This document shows, in pieces, positions 6,714-11,814 of a stretch of 11,814 bases of DNA. This stretch comes from an uncultured Aquabacterium sp. (GTDB taxonomy: Bacteria; Pseudomonadota; Gammaproteobacteria; Burkholderiales; Burkholderiaceae_C). The position numbers were made by a program, and so were the translations under genes. How positions within the stretch are numbered: the first letter of the stretch is position 1; each line of letters opens with the position of its first letter. The DNA lies in the NCBI GenBank assembly GCA_937923225.1, contig CALAKR010000425.1:1-11814 (forward strand), given 5' to 3'. Below the pieces are notes generated by a model that saw nothing but the letters and a program-made list of their open reading frames with translations, made no database searches and was not told where the DNA came from.

Positions 6714-7349
6714 ATGAAGATCGATTTCGTCTCCGATGTGTCCTGCCCATGGTGCGCCATCGGCCTGAATGCCTTGGAACAGGCCATTGGCCGCCTGGGG
6801 CCCGATTTGAAGGTCGATCTGCATTTCCAGCCCTTCGAGCTGAACCCCGACATGGGCCCTGGTGGCCAGGACATCACCGAGCACCTGGTGCAGAAGTACG
6901 GCATCACGCCTGAGCAGGCCGACAGCAACCGCGAGGGGATCCGCCAACGCGGTCTGCAGGTGGGCTTCGGGTTCAACATGGAGCGCCGTGGCCGCATCTA
7001 CAACACCTTCGATGCCCACCGCCTGCTGCACTGGGCGGGCCTGCAGGGCCGGCAGCTTGAACTCAAGCATGCGTTGTTTGCGGCCTACTTCACCGAAGGG
7101 CGCGATCCCAGCGACCAGGATTTGCTGGTCAGCCTGGCCGGGCAGGTGGGGCTGGATGAAGCCCAGGCGCGCCAGGTGCTGACGGAAGACCGCTTTGCCC
7201 AGGAAGTGCGAGAACTGGAGCAGTTCTACACAGGGCAGGGGATCCGATCGGTGCCCTCGGTCATCATCAACGACCGTCACCTGATTCAGGGCGGCCAGCC
7301 GGTGGATCTGTTCGAGCAGGCCCTTCGACAGATCGCGGCCGAAAGCTGA
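6714..7349 (+). CDS. DsbA family oxidoreductase, FrnE-like
   Basis: This 211-residue thioredoxin-fold protein belongs to the DsbA/HCCA-isomerase superfamily, closest in style to FrnE. FrnE proteins are cytoplasmic thiol-disulfide oxidoreductases with a helical insertion. The active site C11-P-W-C14 follows the first strand (MKIDFVSDVSCPWC), and the cis-proline loop is seen as RSVPSVIIN near P181. FQPFELNPDM and FNTFDAHRLLHWA-type segments (here YNTFDAHRLLHWA) are typical of the FrnE branch. There is no signal peptide, so it should act in the cytoplasm. The ATG at 6714 has a GAGGTG ribosome site. It ends 18 bp from the convergent YkgJ-type gene. The plus-strand promoter in the divergent region is not clear. 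The CPWC pair separates it from true HCCA isomerases, which use glutathione and lack the paired cysteines. Confidence 0.9.
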   Translation: MKIDFVSDVSCPWCAIGLNALEQAIGRLGPDLKVDLHFQPFELNPDMGPGGQDITEHLVQKYGITPEQADSNREGIRQRGLQVGFGFNMERRGRIYNTFDAHRLLHWAGLQGRQLELKHALFAAYFTEGRDPSDQDLLVSLAGQVGLDEAQARQVLTEDRFAQEVRELEQFYTGQGIRSVPSVIINDRHLIQGGQPVDLFEQALRQIAAES

Positions 7350-7367
7350 GCCAGGCCAGATGTGCCA

Positions 7368-8141
7368 TCAGCGGATGGTGACGGGCGCCCCTGCAGGCAG
7401 ATGAGCCGGTTTCATGACGGGCTGGCCCGCCAACCAGGCGGCTTCGGCGTCTGGCTGGTCCAGGATGGTGACCATGGCCGCGGTCAACTCCAATCCTCGT
7501 GTATCGACCTCGGGCAAGGCCTTGCCAAGGCCGTTGAGCATGCCTTCCTGAACCGCGAAATAGGCCAGCATGCGGGCCTTCTCGTGCACGGCGGCTGACT
7601 TTTCCGGTCCGACCCGCTTGGCGCGCTTGCACACCGCTTCGTCGTAGGAGGTGAACTCCGCACAGGCCAGCGGGCGCACGGCATAGACCGAGCAGCGGCC
7701 GTCCGCCCCCAGGAAAGCGCAGGGCTTCGGGATGCGGGCGCGGCTCTCGCTGGACATTCCTCGGGTGGCCTTGTCCAGCTGACGCAGCCGCCCGACGATG
7801 GCCTCGCGGGACGCAGCCATCTCATCGCTGGCCAGATGCCTGGCAATCCGAAAGGCCTCGGGGGCTGACACCCTGACCAACTGGTAGCAGCACCAGTTGC
7901 ACCCCTTGTCGCAGGCCACGGGTGGGCTCATGGGGTTGCGGATGCGGATGGCCATGGCTTCCGCGGTGTCGCTGGTGTGGTTCACCATGGCCCGCAGCGT
8001 GTCGCCGGATGCGCCGTCCTGAAGTATCTCGGTGACGGCCTGTTCCTGCCGTGTACGCAGCACGGCGGCGGTGTTCAGTTCATCCGGTGTCCAGTCACTG
8101 ATGGACACGCCGGTGCGGGTACTTCCTGTGGACCGGGACAT
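7368..8141 (-). CDS. YkgJ family cysteine cluster protein
   Basis: This 257-residue protein carries the cysteine pattern of the YkgJ/CxxCxxCC family (putative zinc- or iron-chelating domain). The cluster is C77-x3-C81-x2-C84-C85 (ACDKGCNWCCYQ), then C141, C150 (DGRCSVYAVRPLAC), C160 and C171. The GRCSVYAVRPLAC block is the family hallmark. The N-terminal 70 residues and C-terminal 70 residues are less conserved and helix-rich. The function is unknown; metal binding is inferred from the cysteines. There is no signal peptide or membrane segment. The ATG at 8141 has no clear Shine-Dalgarno; a GTG eleven codons in (V12) is an alternative start. The cytochrome c4-like gene lies upstream on the same strand, 117 bp away, without proof of cotranscription. 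Confidence 0.88.
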   Translation of the reverse strand: MSRSTGSTRTGVSISDWTPDELNTAAVLRTRQEQAVTEILQDGASGDTLRAMVNHTSDTAEAMAIRIRNPMSPPVACDKGCNWCCYQLVRVSAPEAFRIARHLASDEMAASREAIVGRLRQLDKATRGMSSESRARIPKPCAFLGADGRCSVYAVRPLACAEFTSYDEAVCKRAKRVGPEKSAAVHEKARMLAYFAVQEGMLNGLGKALPEVDTRGLELTAAMVTILDQPDAEAAWLAGQPVMKPAHLPAGAPVTIR

Positions 8142-8184
8142 GGCTGGGCGAAAGCGGCTCGAATGACGATGGGGCTCGGAGCTT

Positions 8185-8212
8185 AACAGCGCCCCATTTA
8201 ATCGGCGCCGTT
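8185..8212. repeat. Imperfect inverted repeat upstream of the YkgJ-type gene
   Basis: AACAGCGCC (8185-8193) and GGCGCCGTT (8204-8212) pair over 9 bp with one mismatch around a 10-base AT-rich loop. It could be a stem-loop ending the cytochrome transcript or an operator for the YkgJ-type gene. No T-run follows on the minus strand, so an intrinsic terminator is not supported. Confidence 0.3.
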
Positions 8213-8258
8213 TGAATGTAAGCAGTTTTTGCGCGCGCCGTGTCCCAGGCGCCTGCGC

Positions 8259-8939
8259 TCACTGCGCCTTGAAGCGCGACTGCGGCACCGTCTTGAGGTC
8301 GCCGCCCAAGCTGCCGATGTAGTTGGACAGCTGCTTCAGCTCGGCATGCGTGAACATCTTGGCCTGCGTGGCCATGATGGCGTTGTTGCGGCCGATCTGC
8401 GGGTTCTTGTCGATCTGGTAGGACTTCATCGCCACGTAGAGGTAGTCCTTGTGCTGACCGGCCAGCTTCGGGTAGCTGGCGTCGATCGGCTTGTTGAGGT
8501 TCTCGCCGTGGCAGGAGATGCAGTTGCCGCGCTTGAGAAGGGCGTCGATCTCGGCGCTGGCGGTGCTGACCTTGGCGGGTGACGGCGGCAGGGCCTTGCC
8601 GTCAGCCTCGTAATAGGCAGCGATGTCGGCCATGTCCTGCTCGGTGAGCGAGGCGGCGATACCCTTCATGGTGGGGTGCTTGCGGTCACCCTTTTGATAG
8701 GCCTGCAGCGCCGTCACGATGTATTTGGCGGTCTGCCCCGAGATCATCGGCACCCGATGGATTTCCGGAAAACTGGACTGATAGCCTGGGATGCCATGGC
8801 AGCCGATGCACATGGCCACCTTTTTGTGCGCGGCGGCCGGGTCTCCCGGCTTGACGTCCTGCGCCCGGGCGGAGGCAGCAAGGAAGGTGATGGACAGCAG
8901 GCCGGCAAGGGCGAGGGGCAGACGCAGTGCTTTCTTCAT
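8259..8939 (-). CDS. Diheme cytochrome c, c4-like
   Basis: This 226-residue periplasmic protein has two class I cytochrome c domains in tandem, as in cytochrome c4, which passes electrons from the bc1 complex to terminal oxidases. A Sec signal peptide spans residues 1-26 (MKK, a hydrophobic core and an ASARA cleavage site). Heme motifs are C44-I-G-C-H48 and C140-I-S-C-H144. Likely axial methionines are M91 (HPTMKGIA) and M189 (AIMATQ). The ISGQTAKYIVTALQAYQKG and LAGQHKDYLYVAMKSYQ segments are the repeated c4-type block after each heme. The length is slightly above the usual c4 (about 190-210). The ATG at 8939 has a poor ribosome site. A perfect TATAAT at 8995-8990 is its likely -10. It is divergent from moxR. 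It could instead be a cytochrome subunit of a dehydrogenase, but no such gene is adjacent. Confidence 0.92.
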   Translation of the reverse strand: MKKALRLPLALAGLLSITFLAASARAQDVKPGDPAAAHKKVAMCIGCHGIPGYQSSFPEIHRVPMISGQTAKYIVTALQAYQKGDRKHPTMKGIAASLTEQDMADIAAYYEADGKALPPSPAKVSTASAEIDALLKRGNCISCHGENLNKPIDASYPKLAGQHKDYLYVAMKSYQIDKNPQIGRNNAIMATQAKMFTHAELKQLSNYIGSLGGDLKTVPQSRFKAQ

Positions 8940-8989
8940 GACTCGGCAATGGGGATTTTGCGTTAAGAGAAATACACGAAGCTCAGGCC

Positions 8990-8995
8990 ATTATA
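8990..8995 (-). promoter_or_regulatory. -10 box of the cytochrome c gene
   Basis: Read on the minus strand this is TATAAT, a perfect sigma-70 -10 element, 51 bp before the cytochrome ATG. The expected -35 region (about 9012-9019) is weak (AAGACG/TAAGAC), so an activator may be needed. Confidence 0.5.
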
Positions 8996-9009
8996 GGGAG
9001 GCCCCTATA
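8992..9009. promoter_or_regulatory. Perfect inverted repeat TATAGGG-AGGC-CCCTATA between divergent -10 boxes
   Basis: Seven-base arms (8992-8998, 9003-9009) flank a 4-base spacer. The dyad covers most of the minus-strand TATAAT and of the plus-strand TATACT at the same time. A single dimeric protein here would control both the cytochrome gene and moxR. The protein is unknown. Confidence 0.45.
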
Positions 9010-9011
9010 CT
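9006..9011 (+). promoter_or_regulatory. -10 box candidate of moxR
   Basis: TATACT matches five of six consensus -10 bases and lies 33 bp before the moxR ATG. No good -35 is seen 16-18 bp upstream (around 8982-8989). Confidence 0.4.
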
Positions 9012-9044
9012 GCGTCTTAGTATCTACCCCGACTGAGCTGGATC

Positions 9045-9902
9045 ATGAAATTCCAAGGCACCGACCAATATGTGGCCACCGACGACCTGAAACTGGCCGT
9101 CAATGCCGCCCTGTCCCTCAAGCGCCCGCTGCTGGTCAAGGGCGAACCGGGCACGGGCAAGACGATGCTGGCCGAAGAGGTTTCCGAGGCGCTGGGCCTG
9201 CCGCTGTTGCAATGGCACATCAAATCCACCACCAAGGCACAGCAGGGCCTCTACGAATACGACGCCGTCAGCCGCCTGCGCGACAGCCAACTGGGCGATG
9301 AGCGCGTCAAGGACATCAACAACTACATCGTCAAAGGCGTGCTGTGGCAGGCCTTCGAGGCCGACCAGCCCGTGGCCCTGCTGATCGACGAGATCGACAA
9401 GGCCGACATCGAATTCCCGAACGACCTGCTGCGCGAGATCGATCGGATGGAGTTCTATGTTTATGAGACGCGCCAACTGGTCAAGGCCAAGCACCGACCG
9501 CTGGTGATCATCACCTCGAACAACGAGAAGGACCTGCCGGACGCCTTCCTGCGCCGCTGCTTCTTCCACTACATCCGCTTCCCCGACGCCGAGACGATGC
9601 AGGACATCGTCGAGGTCCACTTCCCCGGCATCAAGCCGCGTCTGGTGTCGGAAGCGCTGAAGACCTTCTATGAAATCCGCGACACGCCGGGGCTGAAGAA
9701 GAAGCCTTCGACCTCCGAGCTTCTAGACTGGCTGAAGCTGCTGCTGGTCGACGACGTGGCGCCGGAAACCCTGCGCGAAAAGACGCCGGGCAAGCTGATC
9801 CCGCCGCTGCACGGCGCCCTGCTGAAGAACGAACAGGACGTGCATCTGTTCGAACGCTTGGCCTTCATGGCGCGCCGCGACGGCGTCCGTCCCGGCGGTT
9901 GA
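9045..9902 (+). CDS. MoxR family AAA+ ATPase (apparent beta/alpha chimera)
   Basis: MoxR ATPases are cytoplasmic AAA+ chaperones that usually work with a von Willebrand A (CoxE-like) partner to activate or assemble protein complexes. The 285 residues include Walker A GEPGTGKT (33-40), Walker B ALLIDEID (111-118), sensor 1 at TSNN (157-160), arginines at FLRRCF (168-173) and the C-terminal lid motif KKKPSTSELLDWLKLLL (218-234). All are intact and the length is normal. The ATG at 9045 has a weak ribosome site. The first ~155 residues look Burkholderiales-like (LLQWHIKSTTKAQQGLYEYD, ETRQLVKAKHRPLV). The flanking DNA on the right looks alphaproteobacterial, and the expected VWA gene is absent. 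The switch could lie in the near-invariant TSNNEK to FFHYI stretch (9513-9575). The reading frame is unbroken, so it would encode a full ATPase if real. Confidence 0.9.
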   Translation: MKFQGTDQYVATDDLKLAVNAALSLKRPLLVKGEPGTGKTMLAEEVSEALGLPLLQWHIKSTTKAQQGLYEYDAVSRLRDSQLGDERVKDINNYIVKGVLWQAFEADQPVALLIDEIDKADIEFPNDLLREIDRMEFYVYETRQLVKAKHRPLVIITSNNEKDLPDAFLRRCFFHYIRFPDAETMQDIVEVHFPGIKPRLVSEALKTFYEIRDTPGLKKKPSTSELLDWLKLLLVDDVAPETLREKTPGKLIPPLHGALLKNEQDVHLFERLAFMARRDGVRPGG

Positions 9903-10009
9903 GAGGGACGGCTGATTTTCGCCGCCTTCCCGTCGCCTTTCGATTACCGCGATTTCACTGGTCCTGCGGCGCTGATGGCGCACAATCGGGGCCTGGAGTG
10001 GAGCCGACC

Positions 10010-10891
10010 ATGCAACACATCACCTGGCCCGTTATCGCCCTGGCGCTGATGACCGCCGCCTGCGACAACGGCGGCGCGGTGCGCATCACCACCTCCACGA
10101 CCTCGGATTCCTCGGGCGTGCTCAAGGTGGTCGACGCCCTGCAATGCCCACAGACCCAGGGCGTGCTGACGCGCAAGGGCTCGGCCCGCGCCGACGGCTC
10201 CTGCGTCTACAGCGGGCCTCGCGGCTCTGAAGTCATCCTGCAACTGGTCCAGTTGGACGGCCGTTCGGCGCAGAACGCCCTGAAGCCCTTCGAAACCCGC
10301 CTGACCGCCGACCTGCCCGAGGCCATGGCCCAGGTCGAAGCCGAGAACGCCCGCGCCGAAGCCGACGCCGCCAAGGCGGAGGCCGACGTGGCCAGGGTCG
10401 AGGCGGACGCAGCCCGCGCCGAGGCCGACGCCTCTCGCGCTGCGGCCGAAGCCGCTTCCGGCGACTCCGCCCACGTCAGCGCGCCCGGCGTGCGCGTCGA
10501 CGCCCAGGGCGACAAGGCCACGGTCCGCCTCCCCGGCATGCGGATCGACGCCGACGGCGACCGCGCCAACATCCGCATCGGCGGCCTGACCATCCGCGCC
10601 GACGACAAGTCCAGCCGCGTCGACGTCTCGTCCGGCGACGACGCCGTAAAAATCGAGGCGACCGACGGCGCCGCCCGCATTCGCACCAGCGCCGCCGGCG
10701 AGTCCGTCCGTTCGACCTTCCTGATGACGGCGGACGAGCCCTCGGCCAGCGGCTGGCGCACCGTCGGCTATGAGGCGCGCGGCCCGGTCGGCGGCCCCAT
10801 CGTCGTCGCTACCGTGCGCAGCAAGGACCGCGATCCCGACCGACTGTTCGACGCCGCCAAGGCCCTGGTGACGCTCAACGTCGGCGATTAA
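10010..10891 (+). CDS. Predicted repeat-rich lipoprotein, function unknown
   Basis: No known family is recognised. The 293-residue product starts with a short hydrophobic segment and a lipobox-like LMTAAC with C18, so it is probably exported and lipid-anchored; T at -3 makes the lipobox imperfect. Two more cysteines (C46, C65) could form a disulfide in the first domain (about 20-100). Residues 116-150 are five heptads of the type AEADAAR, a likely short coiled coil or rigid helix. Residues 158-205 are three 16-residue units (PGVRVDAQGDKATVR, PGMRIDADGDRANIR, then a divergent third), suggesting beta strands joined by D-x-x-G-D turns. A C-terminal domain (about 230-293) follows. The start is the ATG at 10010 with GTGGAG 6 bases upstream; an in-frame upstream extension to 9899 reads as non-coding. 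Valine codons favour GTC (17 against 8 GTG by hand count). Confidence 0.75.
   Translation: MQHITWPVIALALMTAACDNGGAVRITTSTTSDSSGVLKVVDALQCPQTQGVLTRKGSARADGSCVYSGPRGSEVILQLVQLDGRSAQNALKPFETRLTADLPEAMAQVEAENARAEADAAKAEADVARVEADAARAEADASRAAAEAASGDSAHVSAPGVRVDAQGDKATVRLPGMRIDADGDRANIRIGGLTIRADDKSSRVDVSSGDDAVKIEATDGAARIRTSAAGESVRSTFLMTADEPSASGWRTVGYEARGPVGGPIVVATVRSKDRDPDRLFDAAKALVTLNVGD
10355..10459 (+). repeat. Imperfect 21-bp tandem repeat encoding five heptads
   Basis: Five consecutive 21-base units encode the pattern (A/V)EAD(A/V)(A/S)(K/R) four times plus a degenerate fifth. The DNA units differ at many third positions, so the protein pattern seems maintained by selection rather than by recent duplication. 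Confidence 0.6.
10481..10624 (+). repeat. Three 48-bp units encoding 16-residue beta-type repeats
   Basis: Units start at residues 158, 174 and 190 of the lipoprotein. The first two share PG-x-R-(V/I)-DA-x-GD-x-A-x-(V/I)-R, and the third keeps only the hydrophobic alternation. A fourth, irregular unit may follow (DDAVKIEATDGAARIR). Confidence 0.55.
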
Positions 10892-10952
10892 CCCCCATCT
10901 ATCGCAACGGCCGCCCTTGATCGCGCGTTCGGTCTGAGTCACCAGCCTGAGC

Positions 10953-11639
10953 ATGCGCAGCATCAAGACCTTGGCCGAAGAAATCGAAGACGCCGGCCCC
11001 GCGCCCCGAGTCCGCAAACCCAAGCCGCCCCGCGCCTGGCAACGCATGTTGTCCGGCCGCCGCCTGGACCTGCTGGACCCCTCGCCGTTCGACATCGAGA
11101 TCGAGGACATCGCCCACGGCCTGGCCCGCGTCGCCCGCTGGAACGGCCAGACGATCGGCGAACACGCCTTCTCGGTCGCCCAGCACTCGCTGGTGGTCGA
11201 GGAGATCGCCGCCCACATCCGGCCGGGGCTGGAGCCGAAATGGCGCCTGGCCGCCCTGCTGCACGACGCCTCGGAATACGTCATCGGCGACATGATCTCG
11301 CCGTTCAAATCGGCTCTGGGCGCCGGCTACAAGGATTTCGAGGCCCGGCTCGAAGCCGCCATCCACGTCCGGTTCCAGTTGCCGCCCAAGACGCCGCAGA
11401 CGATCAAGACCCTGATCAAGAAGGCCGACAAGGCCTGCGCCTTCTATGAGGCGACCCAGTTGGCCGGTTTCACCCGCCGCGAGTCGCTGCAGATCTTCGG
11501 CGCCCCTCCGCCCGGCTATGATCTGGTGATCGAGCCGCAGCCTGCGGCCATCGCCCAGCAGCGCTATCTGGACCGCTATCGCGTTCTGGCCGAAGCTGTC
11601 GGCATCCTGCCCGGCGCCGACGCCTGGCACACTGAGTAG
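10953..11639 (+). CDS. HD-domain phosphohydrolase, YfbR-like
   Basis: This 228-residue protein contains an HD metal-dependent phosphohydrolase domain resembling the YfbR 5'-nucleotidase group, which dephosphorylates nucleoside monophosphates in the cytoplasm. Likely ligands are H71 (GEHAFSVAQHS), H104-D105 (ALLHDASEYVIGDM) and D159 (KKADKACAFYEA); E108 and D113 complete the HDASE-x4-D signature of this group. The basic, proline-rich N-terminal ~35 residues are an extra extension. The PFDIEIEDIAHGLARVARWNGQT segment is shared by alphaproteobacterial relatives. The ATG at 10953 lacks a strong Shine-Dalgarno. Valine codons favour GTC (7 against 2 GTG by hand count). It lies 61 bp after the lipoprotein and 38 bp before the NUDIX gene, so an operon is likely. 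The exact substrate is not predictable. Confidence 0.85.
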   Translation: MRSIKTLAEEIEDAGPAPRVRKPKPPRAWQRMLSGRRLDLLDPSPFDIEIEDIAHGLARVARWNGQTIGEHAFSVAQHSLVVEEIAAHIRPGLEPKWRLAALLHDASEYVIGDMISPFKSALGAGYKDFEARLEAAIHVRFQLPPKTPQTIKTLIKKADKACAFYEATQLAGFTRRESLQIFGAPPPGYDLVIEPQPAAIAQQRYLDRYRVLAEAVGILPGADAWHTE

Positions 11640-11677
11640 CCGGACACTGCACAGAGCGGCGGACGCAAGGGAGACAT

Positions 11678-11814
11678 ATGGCGCAGGCGCGGACGGAGGC
11701 TTCATCCTCCCACACCGGCATCAGGATCGGCCTGTCGGCGGTGATCATCGCCCTGCGGGGCCGTGAAGCCGTGGTTCTGACCACCCACGCCCCCGACGGC
11801 GCCCCCGCCCTGCC
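11678..11814 (+). CDS. NUDIX / NAD-regulator type protein, N-terminal part (cut by window edge)
   Basis: Only 45 codons are visible. The translation contains TGIRIGLSAVIIALRGREA followed by VVLTTHAPDGAPALP, the typical first strand and loop of the NUDIX domain in the alphaproteobacterial proteins annotated as NAD regulator or NUDIX hydrolase. In NrtR-like members a C-terminal winged helix represses NAD-synthesis genes in response to ADP-ribose; neither the Nudix box nor that domain is in the window. The ATG at 11678 has an AAGGGAGA ribosome site 3-10 bases upstream. The short gap after the HD gene suggests cotranscription. The identification rests on a small fragment and on context. Confidence 0.6.
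   Translation, partial: MAQARTEASSSHTGIRIGLSAVIIALRGREAVVLTTHAPDGAPAL

Noticed and set aside
9944-11308. Minus-strand open frame of 454 codons over the lipoprotein and HD genes
   Set aside because: It is antisense to two supported genes, and its Gly/Ala/Val/Asp-rich repeats are the mirror of the lipoprotein repeats.
1-11814. CRISPR arrays, tRNA or rRNA genes, insertion-sequence ends, phage or defence genes
   Set aside because: None was seen on reading both strands: no regularly spaced direct repeats, no transposase or integrase motifs and no cloverleaf-like sequence.

Overview
The window looks like two pieces of DNA from different Proteobacteria that meet inside one conserved gene. Positions 1 to about 9,500 read as a high-GC betaproteobacterium, probably Burkholderiales near the Leptothrix/Sphaerotilus/Rubrivivax lineage. 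The signs are ureD, YceH, DUF1415 and MOSC proteins, a diheme cytochrome c4-like protein, and a strong preference for GTG valine codons. From about 9,600 to the end the sequence reads as an alphaproteobacterium, most like Caulobacterales/Brevundimonas. There GTC is the favoured valine codon, and an HD phosphohydrolase is followed by a NUDIX protein of the alphaproteobacterial 'NAD regulator' type. The changeover appears to lie in the most conserved stretch of a moxR AAA+ ATPase gene (about 9,513-9,580), so an assembly chimera is more likely than real recombination. This is inference from reading, not from a search.

Layout, betaproteobacterial part. The 5' end of ureD (-) leaves the window at the left edge. 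Across a 294-bp gap a Rieske mononuclear-iron oxygenase gene (+, 436-1569) is divergent to it. Next comes a long membrane Ser/Thr kinase gene (+, 1671-4106) with an unusual order: kinase, membrane segment, dCache sensor, membrane segment, terminal HAMP. A MOSC-domain gene (-) converges on it. A DUF1415 gene (+) is divergent from MOSC and ends 4 bp from the convergent yceH (-). A MAPEG membrane protein gene (-) lies just upstream of yceH and probably shares its transcript. MAPEG is divergent from a FrnE-like DsbA gene (+) across a 180-bp region with a clear sigma-70 promoter and two inverted repeats. A YkgJ-type cysteine-cluster gene (-) and a cytochrome c4-like gene (-) follow. The cytochrome gene is divergent from moxR (+) across 105 bp that hold facing -10 boxes and a perfect TATAGGG/CCCTATA inverted repeat.

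Layout, alphaproteobacterial part. After moxR there is a repeat-rich predicted lipoprotein gene (10010-10891), an HD-domain (YfbR-like) phosphohydrolase gene (10953-11639) and the start of a NUDIX/NAD-regulator gene (11678 to the edge), all on the + strand and closely spaced.

How the genes fit together: no single pathway joins the betaproteobacterial genes. They are mostly short transcription units of core or housekeeping type. The best leads for novelty are the inverted kinase-dCache-HAMP architecture, the two operator-like palindromes in divergent promoter regions, and the heptad-plus-16-residue-repeat lipoprotein. The moxR junction should be resolved before any gene-neighbourhood argument is made across it. 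No tRNA, rRNA, insertion sequence or CRISPR array was seen.
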